A stretch of 22,701 nt of DNA from JAWXBT01 sp964523015 (GCA_964523015.1 CAZFXN010000046.1:1-22701), one strand, 5' to 3'. Counted from the stretch's first letter, positions 1-8,876 are shown. Program-made: numbers and translations. Notes: generated from the sequence alone by a model not told the origin.

Positions 1-143
1 CCTATTGAAACACGATATCCAAGATCTAAAAACATCGACATGTTAAATGGCTCAACGACTCTAAAGGCAGAAAAGGAGAGATAAATGGCAGAACCTATTG
101 CTACTAATATGAAGGAAAAATATTTATAGGTAGATTGATTCAT
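1..143 (-). CDS. N-terminal fragment of an unidentified membrane protein (cut by window edge)
   Basis: An open frame starts with ATG at 143 and runs leftward off the window, giving 47 complete codons. It begins MNQSTYKYFSFILVAIGSAI, which reads as a short polar start followed by one hydrophobic segment (about residues 8-25), so this is a membrane anchor or an uncleaved signal. The ATG lies only 4 bp after the stop codon of the spermidine-synthase-like gene (148-2394), which points to co-transcription and perhaps a related job. The family cannot be named from so few residues. Confidence 0.6.
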   Translation of the reverse strand, partial: MNQSTYKYFSFILVAIGSAIYLSFSAFRVVEPFNMSMFLDLGYRVSI

Positions 144-147
144 AAAA

Positions 148-2394
148 CTATGTACTTAACGACATAGATGCAGATTTTGCATATGCTCGTCGTCTACTAG
201 GGTCAAAAAGAAAACTAAGAAAATAAAAACCTGCTACTAAAATTAACAAGGATCGAATACCGAAAACAAAAGTAAGCAACTGCAAGGCACCACCGATTAA
301 AGCACCGAACAAGTTTGCACTTAAAGAGATATTTCTATGTGGGGCCTTAGCAAAAGAACGAGCAAAAACAATTCCACTGAAAAGAACCGGCAGTCCACAT
401 AAAAGGCCAACAGTAAAGATTTGAAATGCAACATTTTCTCCAATCAATATGTGAAATGGAAAAAAGTATAACAATGAACATGCTGCAGCTATTCCCAAAT
501 AAGGGATGACTTTTGGTAGCTTCGGTATCATATAAACAATAGTGTTTGCTACTAAAATCATTGAGAGGATTCCTGAGATAATGACACAGCTTACCTGCCA
601 TGTATTACCAAAAATAATTGCAGCTTGATTAATTCCATAAACCTCGAGTAGAGCAAATGCCGCTCCCAAAGAGATAAAATGTAAACTTTCAGTTCCCTGA
701 GAAGTTAAAGTTGAAAAAATATTATAACTCTTGTGGGCCAACATCCAAAGTATAAGAAAAATTGGAATCAACGCGTAGAAAAGAACAGGAATCTCTCTAT
801 TTTCCAAATAAAGATATGGCCAATCATCTGTGGTGACAGAAAGATCCTTAATCTTGTCTAGTGTTACTGCTCTAGTGTTATTGTTAATAAAAGCCTTCAA
901 CTCAGGTTCTGCATTTAGTTGCGATTGTATGACTGAATGATCTCCTGTGACAAAGAGAGTACCACCCCATCCAGCGGTATCAGATGGTAGAATAGATACA
1001 AGTGGCATTGATCCAAAAACTAGATTTAAACTCTTGGCAATCCGATCCACAATAAAGTCTCTCTGGGGTTGAAAAAGGACGACCAGAACACTCTGTGGTT
1101 CTAATAGTCGAGAAGCAGCCAAAAGTGCTTCTTGAGTATAAACATAATGATCTAATCTAGCATTAGTAATTGCCGGTGTAGTATGAGAATCCAACAATCC
1201 AAAGATAACTAAATCAAATTTTTGTTTTGATTCTTGAAAATACGCCCGTGCATCAGTTGTCACTGTTGTGACACGATCGGAATCATATGGATGCTCAGGA
1301 TGATATCGTTTACCAAAATCTATAATTACAGGATCTATCTCTACTGCTACAATATTAGCTTTGGTATTTCTTAAAACACCAGCGATATCATTACCTGTTC
1401 CAGTTCCCACGACCAATACTGTCTTTGGATTTGGGTGAAAGCGAGATGGAATATCATACTGACTTAACCTTAAAGTTTCTGGAGGGAAAATATCAGGATT
1501 TGCAATACGGTATACATCACTATTGTTCTGAATCTGCTGGTAAGCCGAGTTATTAACTTCGACCTGATATTCAAATGCCCCTTGAGAGGGTGCAATCGCA
1601 AGTTTTTGATACGGTGACCAACGAACTTCAAGCCACCTGCCTGTTAAGTCCCCAAAAGTAGGCAATGCGATAATTAACAATGCTAAAAATAGATACACAC
1701 CTCTTCGACTTGAGTCACTTAAAATCCAAGGAGCTCCTAGGAAACACAAAACAATCATCCAATAGGTAGGTGACAAAGCAAAATAACCAAGTGCTGCAAA
1801 AATCAAAATACCGACAAGACTGCCAAATATATTCATTGAATAATTTAAGATCGGCCTTGTTGGCTCCTCAAATAGAGCACCAAGCATCTTGCCTAAGGGA
1901 ACCATCATTCTCCAAATAAGATAGGCGATACAAAACGTACCAAATAACCCTATGATTACTGAGGATGTCAAAACAGCAGCATTGCCATCTACATGCCCCC
2001 ATTGATTCCAAACTACAAAATCATGAGCAACGGATAAAAGCCCACTAATACTATGCATCAAATTTTGAAACATCGGGATCGACAACAAGCAAGTAAGAAT
2101 AGTTAAGGGAATAAGTACTTCTAGAAAATTAACCTTCTGGCTAGGTTTTAAACATCCCGTTCCAAGCCCTAAAAGGCAAATTATTAGTATGGTATTTTGA
2201 AGATAGGCTAATATGTTAACTTCAGTTGTGACCCAACGAATCAACAAAACTTCAAGATAAAGAATGAAAACACTTAATAGAAATATTGATTGGCTAGGAC
2301 GAAAATTCTTTATATACGACACCAGAATCCTATCTCTATGAATAAAAACAAACTGATCAGATAACAGATTTGATACAGAACTATCAAATATCAT
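148..2394 (-). CDS. Membrane-embedded spermidine synthase-like protein
   Basis: A 748-aa protein in three blocks: hydrophobic segments at about residues 35-255, a soluble Rossmann methyltransferase-like domain at about 270-525, and a second set of membrane segments at about 535-735. The central domain has a glycine-rich nucleotide loop (VLVVGTGTGND), the acidic strand end VAVEIDP, and the patch FGLLDSHT followed by RLDHYVYTQEA. TTDDWPYLYL comes just before the second membrane block. These features match the large bacterial proteins annotated as spermidine synthase or 'fused MFS/spermidine synthase'. The usual catalytic DSSDP-type motif of true aminopropyltransferases is replaced by FGLLDSHT, so polyamine synthesis should not be assumed. 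No Shine-Dalgarno sequence precedes the ATG, and the first 30 or so residues are not typical, so a later start is possible. It follows the protease gene by 32 bp. Confidence 0.8.
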   Translation of the reverse strand: MIFDSSVSNLLSDQFVFIHRDRILVSYIKNFRPSQSIFLLSVFILYLEVLLIRWVTTEVNILAYLQNTILIICLLGLGTGCLKPSQKVNFLEVLIPLTILTCLLSIPMFQNLMHSISGLLSVAHDFVVWNQWGHVDGNAAVLTSSVIIGLFGTFCIAYLIWRMMVPLGKMLGALFEEPTRPILNYSMNIFGSLVGILIFAALGYFALSPTYWMIVLCFLGAPWILSDSSRRGVYLFLALLIIALPTFGDLTGRWLEVRWSPYQKLAIAPSQGAFEYQVEVNNSAYQQIQNNSDVYRIANPDIFPPETLRLSQYDIPSRFHPNPKTVLVVGTGTGNDIAGVLRNTKANIVAVEIDPVIIDFGKRYHPEHPYDSDRVTTVTTDARAYFQESKQKFDLVIFGLLDSHTTPAITNARLDHYVYTQEALLAASRLLEPQSVLVVLFQPQRDFIVDRIAKSLNLVFGSMPLVSILPSDTAGWGGTLFVTGDHSVIQSQLNAEPELKAFINNNTRAVTLDKIKDLSVTTDDWPYLYLENREIPVLFYALIPIFLILWMLAHKSYNIFSTLTSQGTESLHFISLGAAFALLEVYGINQAAIIFGNTWQVSCVIISGILSMILVANTIVYMIPKLPKVIPYLGIAAACSLLYFFPFHILIGENVAFQIFTVGLLCGLPVLFSGIVFARSFAKAPHRNISLSANLFGALIGGALQLLTFVFGIRSLLILVAGFYFLSFLFDPSRRRAYAKSASMSLST

Positions 2395-2426
2395 TGATAA
2401 ATAAAGGTGTCGAGACTAAGAAATAC

Positions 2427-3188
2427 CTACTGCAGATCTACTTTAGGTGCGTACTTTTGAATAAAACTTAGAACTTCGGGAGATTGAACATTTATATAAA
2501 AAGTAGTATCCCCTAATCCACAATTATCTGAAGTTCCTGTAGAGGTAGTGCCTACAATTCCTGATCGAGTAGAGCCAACATCATCTACGTAAGAATAAAT
2601 TGCTGGGCCACCAGAATCACCGCTACAACTATTACTTTGATCGCCAGATAAAAACTCAGTAACTACAAAATCTTTTGAAACAGCGACAACAGTAGTGGAT
2701 CCTTCTCTTAAAACTCCGATATCACCATATTCATTTAAGCCGTAGCCAACAATCGAAACTGAAGTATCTGCTGGAGGCTCTTGGCTTACTAGTAATGAAA
2801 GTCTCGGTTTAGTTGTAAACTTTTTCAACTTTAAAATTGCAATGTCGTTATAGATTATTCCAAAGACTCCCTGATGACGATTTGGATGAATTTTAACTTT
2901 CTTTACTTCAAAATACTTTCCAGCAATTACAACCAACATCTTACTAGGTGCCTTTGATACACAGTGTGCCGCGGTTAAAATTGCCTTTGGAGTAATGATA
3001 GACCCAGTACAGATATAAAAATCCCCGCCCTTTTCAAATAGAACTTGAACAATGGAGGAATGGCTAGCTGATATTTCAGATCCATTAATGATTGGTAGTG
3101 AGATTGGAGCTTCAGAAGATTCGGCTAAAGATTGAAAGGGTGAAAATAACAAAGAAATGAAGTAACTGATAATTATACAACTTTTCAT
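2427..3188 (-). CDS. Secreted trypsin-like serine protease (S1 family)
   Basis: A 253-aa precursor with a signal peptide (hydrophobic to about residue 21, probable cleavage after SLA). A short propeptide ends before IINGSE, the counterpart of the IVGG new N-terminus of activated chymotrypsin-fold enzymes. The full catalytic triad is visible: His75 in LTAAHC, Asp115 in NDIAILKL and Ser192 in GDSGGPA. Cys60 and Cys76 could form the conserved His-loop disulfide, and Cys188 matches chymotrypsin Cys191. The residue aligned with the S1-pocket Asp189 of trypsin is Asn186, so strict Arg/Lys specificity is doubtful. The likely place of action is the periplasm or outside the cell. The ATG has no Shine-Dalgarno sequence and lies 4 nt after a good -10 hexamer, which suggests a leaderless message. 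Confidence 0.9.
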   Translation of the reverse strand: MKSCIIISYFISLLFSPFQSLAESSEAPISLPIINGSEISASHSSIVQVLFEKGGDFYICTGSIITPKAILTAAHCVSKAPSKMLVVIAGKYFEVKKVKIHPNRHQGVFGIIYNDIAILKLKKFTTKPRLSLLVSQEPPADTSVSIVGYGLNEYGDIGVLREGSTTVVAVSKDFVVTEFLSGDQSNSCSGDSGGPAIYSYVDDVGSTRSGIVGTTSTGTSDNCGLGDTTFYINVQSPEVLSFIQKYAPKVDLQ

Positions 3189-3510
3189 CTATACTATACC
3201 CAATGTACCCCAATTGGTACAAACTTTGCCCGTACTTAAATACACCTCTATAGATTCTTAGTAAATAGAAACGATGAACTAGGTATCAAATAGGGATGGT
3301 GCCCTCTCTTTTACATTACTGTACGATTTCAAATGTCGTCAAAGTCTCTAATCTTCTACGGACGGCAAACATTAAAAGCTCCCTAATAGTTGGATTCAAT
3401 TGATAAAAAAAAGGAAAGGGGCCTGGCCATTTTCTGATACATTTCTTAGCTACCTACTCATAGAAAATCTCTATAACACTAACAGTGGTTTTGTATTTTT
3501 TTGAGGGGTT
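3189..3510. other. 322-bp intergenic region without a gene
   Basis: This lies between two divergent genes (protease leftward, 162-aa protein rightward). Apart from the protease promoter and operator-like repeat near 3204-3221, it shows an A-rich run at about 3403-3412 and a GGCC-containing stretch at 3420-3429. I found no convincing reading frame, tRNA or strong hairpin terminator. It probably holds the promoter of the rightward gene, but no clear -35/-10 pair stands out. Confidence 0.5.
3193..3222 (-). promoter_or_regulatory. Putative promoter and operator of the protease gene
   Basis: On the minus strand, TTGTAC (3217-3222) and TATAGT (3193-3198) are separated by 18 bp and resemble -35 and -10 boxes. 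The predicted start of transcription falls at or within 2 nt of the ATG at 3188. A perfect inverted repeat, TGTACC-N6-GGTACA (3204-3221), overlaps the -35 box and spacer, where a repressor could bind. The promoter call rests on consensus matching only. Confidence 0.45.
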
Positions 3511-3999
3511 ATGGATCAAAGCTTGGCTTTTGCTAACGGGATCAATAAAGACGGTGGACTGGATCCAAAATTCTTTCAACGTATCGAAGATGATCTTCTT
3601 GCAGTTACAGAGATGTACAAATTGTCTGCGCTCGATCGACAGGAAACACAGCGAGCTTTTGGATCCTCTCGTGATAAAGCTCAGGAAGAACTAAGAGGTG
3701 TTCATGTCAGACCTTTTGAAGTCGCAGAAACGGTCAAAGTCAGTGTAGATTCAAATACAGGTGTTCGCAGTGCTCAAATAACTCCTGAGAGAATGATTGC
3801 AGTGGAAAATAATCTGAAGATTGTAGAACATTTAATGCAGCAAATTTTAATTCATGGATCCACAGGAGATACAAAACTAGATGACACCGTAAGATATATG
3901 TACGGTAAGCTTAAAGAGTTGATAAAAGTTCGTGAAGAGGAAAATCATTTACAGAAAGATCCCTTAAAAGATAATGCTGATGAAAGTTCTTTGTTATAA
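3511..3999 (+). CDS. Hypothetical protein, soluble, 162 aa
   Basis: I do not recognise this family. The ATG at 3511 is preceded closely by GAGGGG (3503-3508), a plausible ribosome-binding site with short spacing. The protein is polar, has no cysteine, no signal peptide and no membrane segment. Residues about 88-148 look mostly helical and charged (ITPERMIAVENNLKIVEHLM, then KLDDTVRYMYGKLKELIKV), and the tail is very acidic and polar. It stands alone on the plus strand, ending 10 bp before the convergent gltX stop codon. Codon use looks like that of the neighbours, so the gene is probably real, but no function is proposed. Confidence 0.65.
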   Translation: MDQSLAFANGINKDGGLDPKFFQRIEDDLLAVTEMYKLSALDRQETQRAFGSSRDKAQEELRGVHVRPFEVAETVKVSVDSNTGVRSAQITPERMIAVENNLKIVEHLMQQILIHGSTGDTKLDDTVRYMYGKLKELIKVREEENHLQKDPLKDNADESSLL

Positions 4000-4009
4000 T
4001 TAACGAATA

Positions 4010-5506
4010 CTAATTTAAGAGCGGTATCGTCTCTTTAATCCTTGCTAGAGTTAACTCTTTCCCAAGCACAGCAAGGGATTCAAAGAGTGGCGGAGTTACT
4101 TTTTTGCCTGTTACTGCGATTCTAATGGCTGCAAATGCAGGGCCCATCTTTATACCTAGTTTTTCAGGAACGGCTCTAATAACGGCTTCAACGTTGGAGA
4201 CTGTAAAGTCAGTTACTTCACTTAGTGCTGCGTAAGAGGCTTCCAAAATAGCCGCCGCTTTCGGAGCATCTACCTCTTTACTATAGATAGCTTGAATGTC
4301 TCTCTTAAGTTCATCTACAAAGAGAAAATCAATTAGATCTGGTGCTTCTGATAAAAATTTCATCCGTTCCTGTATATGTGGAGAGATTGCTTTTAATTTT
4401 GCTTCGTTAATTTTTTCATCAATTTTTAAGCCCTTCTCTAAACAATAAGGTTTAATCTTTTCTACGAAATCCTCTGGGGTGAGATTTCGTATATAAATTC
4501 CATTCATCCAATTTAATTTATCATAAGAGAAAACTCCGCCAGCCGTATTTACCCGGTCTAGAGAAAATCTTTTAATCATCTCCTCTTTTGAAAAGATCTC
4601 TTGCTCCTCCCCTTCACCTGGATTCCAGCCGATAAGGAGTAGAAAATTTAATAGGGCTTCAGGTAGATATCCAGCACTCTTAAAGGATCCAACTTGAGTT
4701 GCTCCATGACGCTTAGAAAGTTTTCGTCCATCCTGTCCAAGAACACTTGGCAGATGACTGAATATCGGAATCTCCCAATTAAGGGCTTTATAAAGCATAA
4801 TATGTATTGGTGCTGTGGCGAGCCACTCTTCACCGCGTAAGACATGAGTAATCTTCATATCATGATCATCAACTACAACTGCTAGATGATAAGTCGGAAA
4901 GCCATCACTTTTTAAAAGTACAGTGTCTCTTAATGATACCTTTTCCCAATAAACCTTTCCCTTAACAGCATCATCAAGAGAAACAGAAGACTTTTCAGCA
5001 ATTAGAAATCGAATTACATGTTTACAATCTGGGCTTACTTTTCTATGTCGACAGTATCCGGTATATCCAGGCATCTCTTTTCTGGCCATTTGGTCTTTAC
5101 GCTCCTGCTCAAGCATCTCAGAGGTGCAATCACATCTATAAGCAGCCCCAAGCTGAATTAATTCTTCTGCAACCTCTTTATAGCGATGGAGACGGTTACT
5201 CTGAACATAAGGACCACAATCCCCACCAATCCCTTCATCCCCTTTCCAGTTTTCTGTTGGATCGGTTTTTTTTAATTCCTCAATTGATGGACCTTCATCA
5301 ATATCAAGCCCTAACCATTTAAGATCATCTAAAATTGCTTTAATTGCGCCAGGTACAAATCTCTCTCTATCGGTATCCTCTACTCTTAAAATAAACTTAC
5401 CACCATGATGCCGAGCCAGTAACCAAGCATAGAAATTAGTTCTAACACCCCCAACATGTAAAAATCCTGTCGGGCTAGGTGCAAAACGGGTACGAAAATC
5501 TTTCAT
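4010..5506 (-). CDS. gltX: Glutamyl-tRNA synthetase
   Basis: A 498-aa class I aminoacyl-tRNA synthetase that charges tRNA-Glu with glutamate in the cytoplasm. Visible signatures are RFAPSPTGFLHVGGVRT (HIGH-type motif, residues 7-23), RVEDTDRERF (41-50), LRGEEW (223-228) and GRKLSKRHG (KMSKS-type motif, 260-268). A zinc site like that of the E. coli enzyme is present as Cys125-x-Cys127 and Cys152-x-His154. The anticodon-binding region fills the C-terminal third. Residues about 74-97 form a polar insertion between the EGP and GPYVQS motifs that is longer than in common GltX proteins. It starts 5 bp after the ligA stop, with a weak GAGAG ribosome site inside the end of ligA, and is the last gene of the six-gene run. 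Confidence 0.97.
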   Translation of the reverse strand: MKDFRTRFAPSPTGFLHVGGVRTNFYAWLLARHHGGKFILRVEDTDRERFVPGAIKAILDDLKWLGLDIDEGPSIEELKKTDPTENWKGDEGIGGDCGPYVQSNRLHRYKEVAEELIQLGAAYRCDCTSEMLEQERKDQMARKEMPGYTGYCRHRKVSPDCKHVIRFLIAEKSSVSLDDAVKGKVYWEKVSLRDTVLLKSDGFPTYHLAVVVDDHDMKITHVLRGEEWLATAPIHIMLYKALNWEIPIFSHLPSVLGQDGRKLSKRHGATQVGSFKSAGYLPEALLNFLLLIGWNPGEGEEQEIFSKEEMIKRFSLDRVNTAGGVFSYDKLNWMNGIYIRNLTPEDFVEKIKPYCLEKGLKIDEKINEAKLKAISPHIQERMKFLSEAPDLIDFLFVDELKRDIQAIYSKEVDAPKAAAILEASYAALSEVTDFTVSNVEAVIRAVPEKLGIKMGPAFAAIRIAVTGKKVTPPLFESLAVLGKELTLARIKETIPLLN

Positions 5507-5511
5507 AATAT

Positions 5512-7545
5512 TTAACTCTCTAAGATCTTTAAAAATTCATCTTCATTAATAACTTTAACATTAAGCTTTTTAGCTTTATCTAGTTTTGATCCTGGATCTG
5601 CACCAGAAACAACAAAACTAGTTTTTTTACTGACGGAGGATGAAACTTTACCCCCTAAAGAGAGTATCTTTTCCTCAGCATCCTTTCTGCCTAGGGTAGA
5701 AAACGTGCCTGTTAATACAAAGGATTTACCACTCAGCCTAGCTCCTCCACTTGAATCACTTCGCCTTTCAAAGGGCTCAATTACAACACCTAAAGATAGA
5801 AGCTCTTTTATCATATGGGTTTCAGTTGGATCATTCAAGAAGAAGAGAATTGTACTACTTGTCTCCTCCCCAATCTCTGACATGGCTAAGAGTTGATCTA
5901 AAGTAAGAGCAGTGAACGAATCCAAGGACCCGCATTCTTCAGCTAGAACTCTAGCTGTTCGCTCTCCAACATGCCTAATTCCAAGTGCATAAATAAATTT
6001 TGATAATGGTAGATTTTTACGGTCTTTAATTGCTGATATCAAATTACTACTAGAAAGCTCTCCAAAACCCGGAAGATCTTTAAGGTCACTCTCTTTTAAT
6101 TTATAAAGGCTCGCAATGTCACTTATAAGATTCTTACTAAATAGCTGCTCTACTATTTTTTCCCCCAATCCATCAATATCAGCACCAAGGCGGGAAGCAA
6201 AATGAATTAGTCTTGCTTCATTTTTTGCAGGACATTTAATATTTGGACAACGATAAATTGCCTCATTCTCTGGACGAACTAGCTTTGACTCACACCGTGG
6301 ACAGATTGTTGGAAAGATAAATTCTCTCTCCTTACCTGACCTTTCGGAAGCAATGCTTCCAATAACAGCCGGAATAACATCCCCCTGTCGACGGATAATA
6401 ACTCGATCCCCAATCATTAGATCTTTTCGTTTAATCTCATCCTCATTATGAAGCGTTGCTCTTGAAACGGTAACGCCTCCAACTTTAACAGGTTCTAAAA
6501 TTGCAACTGGAGTTATTGCTCCAGTACGACCAACCTGAATTTGTATATCCAAAAGTCGAGTAAATTCCTCTACTGCTGGAAATTTTGCAGCGATTGCCCA
6601 TCTTGGAGATCTCTCTCGTGCTCCAAGGGCATCATGAATTGATCTAGAATCAAGCTTTATTACAATTCCATCAACCTCATATGGTAAGGTATGGCGACGC
6701 ACTTCAGCATTTCTATAAGCTTTAGCAAGATCTGAAATTCCATTAACTTTTAGCAAAATCTTAGATAATTTAAATCCCCATTCTCCACATAACTTAATCG
6801 CTTCTACATGCGAATCTGGTAAAATATAATTATCAACAACACCAAATCCATATGGGAAAAAAGTAAGCGGTCGCAAGGCGGTAATCTTTGGATCTAGTTG
6901 ACGCAAAGTTCCGGAAGCTGCGTTTCTTGGATTAGCAAAAATATCTTGCTCTTGGGCAACCCGTTCTTCATTTAACTTTAGAAATGCTTCTTTTAAAAAT
7001 AACACCTCTCCTCTAATTTCAATTAGTTTTGGGGGAGTTTTGCAATTTTTTAATTTTAATGGGACCGTTTTAATAGTTTTTAAATTAACTGTTATGTCTT
7101 CACCTATTGAGCCATCACCACGTGTTGCCCCATTTACTAAAATTCCATCTTCATATCTAAGATTCACCGCTACACCATCAAACTTATCCTCTACAGAATA
7201 GGTAATGTTGCTATTATCAATACTTGCATCTCTAAGTAATCGCTCTATACGTCCATGAAATTCTGTAATCTCTCCCTCATCCATTGCATTAGAAAGAGAG
7301 AGCATAGGTTGTAAATGCTCAATAGACTTAAAATCCTTTAGTGGAGCACCACCAACACGATGAGTTGGTGAATCGGGACGTTTAAATTCAGGATACTTTG
7401 CTTCAAGAGCTTCAAGCTCTCTAAATAATTTATCGTACTCAGCATCACTTATGATCGGTTGCGAGAGAACATAGTAGAGATCGGCATGCTCATTTAGGGC
7501 ATCAGTTAAATTATGAATTTGCTTCTCTGTTTCCCTCGGATTCAT
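5512..7545 (-). CDS. ligA: NAD+-dependent DNA ligase
   Basis: A 677-aa ligase that seals nicks in replication and repair using NAD+. Domains in order: Ia (residues about 1-70, with YY and SDAEYD), adenylation domain with the nucleophile Lys121 in EDKFDG and the TRGDG and NPRNAASG motifs, OB fold (about 325-405, with GRTGAITP), a four-cysteine zinc finger (Cys415, Cys418, Cys433, Cys438), helix-hairpin-helix repeats (about 450-590), and a C-terminal BRCT domain (about 600-677, with LTGTFSTLGR). Length and layout are normal for LigA. The active-site motif is EDKFDG rather than the more common KxDG variant KLDG. It lies 41 bp after the last glycosyltransferase gene. Its start codon is the third of three tandem copies of a GGAAGATGA element. 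Confidence 0.98.
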   Translation of the reverse strand: MNPRETEKQIHNLTDALNEHADLYYVLSQPIISDAEYDKLFRELEALEAKYPEFKRPDSPTHRVGGAPLKDFKSIEHLQPMLSLSNAMDEGEITEFHGRIERLLRDASIDNSNITYSVEDKFDGVAVNLRYEDGILVNGATRGDGSIGEDITVNLKTIKTVPLKLKNCKTPPKLIEIRGEVLFLKEAFLKLNEERVAQEQDIFANPRNAASGTLRQLDPKITALRPLTFFPYGFGVVDNYILPDSHVEAIKLCGEWGFKLSKILLKVNGISDLAKAYRNAEVRRHTLPYEVDGIVIKLDSRSIHDALGARERSPRWAIAAKFPAVEEFTRLLDIQIQVGRTGAITPVAILEPVKVGGVTVSRATLHNEDEIKRKDLMIGDRVIIRRQGDVIPAVIGSIASERSGKEREFIFPTICPRCESKLVRPENEAIYRCPNIKCPAKNEARLIHFASRLGADIDGLGEKIVEQLFSKNLISDIASLYKLKESDLKDLPGFGELSSSNLISAIKDRKNLPLSKFIYALGIRHVGERTARVLAEECGSLDSFTALTLDQLLAMSEIGEETSSTILFFLNDPTETHMIKELLSLGVVIEPFERRSDSSGGARLSGKSFVLTGTFSTLGRKDAEEKILSLGGKVSSSVSKKTSFVVSGADPGSKLDKAKKLNVKVINEDEFLKILES

Positions 7546-7576
7546 CTTCCTGACTCATCTTCCTAATTCATCTTCC
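7542..7576 (-). repeat. Triplicated 13-bp repeat containing the ligA start codon
   Basis: On the minus strand the 9-mer GGAAGATGA occurs three times with an exact 13-bp period (plus-strand positions 7568-7576, 7555-7563, 7542-7550). Each copy carries a Shine-Dalgarno-like GGAAG fused to an ATG. Only the last ATG (7545) opens the ligA frame. The first reads ATG-AAT-TAG, a two-codon mini-ORF, and the second is out of frame with ligA. Confidence 0.9.
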
Positions 7577-7586
7577 AGGTTCGAAG

Positions 7587-8876
7587 TCATTTAGGTTCAT
7601 TAAGTATGTTATCTAATATCGCATCAAAACGTGTCAGGACATTTTGCCAAGAATATTCATTAACCACATATTGATACCCCATTTTCGAAAGATTAAGGCA
7701 CAGGTCATTATCCTCTAGTAACACCTTTGCCACCTCAGCAAATTCTTGGGGTGATTCATAATAGAGTCCACCATTTGACTCAGTGACGTGGTATCTTGTA
7801 ACGGAACACTGACTATCTACAACTACAGGAATGCCTAACAACCAAGCTTCCATAAGAACAATAGAAAAGGATTCATTTCGTGACGGTTGACAGAGAAATT
7901 TAGCGTGTTTAATTAATTGATGTTTCTCCCTTTCAGTTAAAAAGCCGATATCAACAATATCATCTCTCTCTAAAGCAGTAGGTCTATATAAATCAGCGAA
8001 CGAGCCACCACCAAGAAAAACTAACTTTAGATCTTTTGGTATATGACCAGATTCTTTTCCAGCTAAAAAATTATCAATTAAAACATGTGCATTTTTCCCT
8101 GTTTCTTTACGGCCTACATAAATAATATATTCGGTGCCTTCATTTAGGTATGGCTCAAGAGATAAAACATATTCCTCATCAAATGGGGTAAATCCCATTC
8201 CAACCGAGCCTCCTGAAATATAACCAAAAAGCTGATTTGCCAAATCTTTCTCCGGCTCAGCATTAAAGATGCACCCCTTAACAGATCTAAACATTGCACT
8301 TATAGATTCTAGGTAAGCATAATTTTCATCATGCAAACAAGGAATAAGAATTGATTTCTCTGGGTTTATTAAAGACCCCCAGAATGTTGTACCAAAGAGA
8401 TACGGGGCGAAAAATAGCGCATCGTATTGATCATTAAATTTCATGATATGATCATACAGATCTGAAGAATTCACTGAATGACCTAGCCATTCAAGCTGGG
8501 CATCAAGTCCGGGATTAATTCCTTCATGGATATTGATTTGATGAGGAATCCAAACATCTAAATCTCTTGGATCTACCTGAAATCTTTTTACTATGACCCC
8601 ATTATCTATAGAATCTCCAGGAAGCAGATCATTCTCCCAGGTGCGATTATCCTTAGCGCAGGTTGTAAGAATAGTAACGCTATCCCCTCTTTTAGCTAGC
8701 CGTAAGGCAATCTCTCTTACAAGGGTTTCAGCTCCACCTCCAACATCTGCTCCAAATCTGGGCGAAACAAAGGCAAAATTACGCGAAACAAATTTGTGAG
8801 GTTTTATTTTATTTTTCCGATCTCCTAAGTCTTTGTTTTTTAAATCCTTAGGATGAAATGAAACTACATCACTCAT
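7587..8876 (-). CDS. GT4-type (GT-B fold) glycosyltransferase
   Basis: A 429-aa retaining glycosyltransferase of the GT4 kind, transferring a sugar from a nucleotide-sugar donor to a growing surface glycan on the cytoplasmic side. Evidence includes the acceptor-domain opening SPRFGADVGGGAETLVREI, the donor-domain strand YIIYVGRKETGKN, and the catalytic-region EX7E motif in ESFSIVLMEAWLLGIPVVV. The frame extends upstream to 8912, but I choose the ATG at 8876. It forms an ATGA overlap with the stop of the preceding gene and has AAGGGGA 8 nt upstream. The first 26 or so residues form a polar leader before the fold begins. Donor and acceptor sugars cannot be inferred. Confidence 0.88.
   Translation of the reverse strand: MSDVVSFHPKDLKNKDLGDRKNKIKPHKFVSRNFAFVSPRFGADVGGGAETLVREIALRLAKRGDSVTILTTCAKDNRTWENDLLPGDSIDNGVIVKRFQVDPRDLDVWIPHQINIHEGINPGLDAQLEWLGHSVNSSDLYDHIMKFNDQYDALFFAPYLFGTTFWGSLINPEKSILIPCLHDENYAYLESISAMFRSVKGCIFNAEPEKDLANQLFGYISGGSVGMGFTPFDEEYVLSLEPYLNEGTEYIIYVGRKETGKNAHVLIDNFLAGKESGHIPKDLKLVFLGGGSFADLYRPTALERDDIVDIGFLTEREKHQLIKHAKFLCQPSRNESFSIVLMEAWLLGIPVVVDSQCSVTRYHVTESNGGLYYESPQEFAEVAKVLLEDNDLCLNLSKMGYQYVVNEYSWQNVLTRFDAILDNILNEPK

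Noticed and set aside
3403..3445. Terminator from the A-rich/GGCC stretch in the 322-bp gap
   Set aside because: GGCC-T-GGCC cannot form a stem with a usable loop, and no gene ends nearby on the strand where the T run would follow.
5705..5896. Plus-strand frame opposite the BRCT/HhH part of ligA
   Set aside because: It is fully antisense to a well-conserved part of ligA with no supporting signal.
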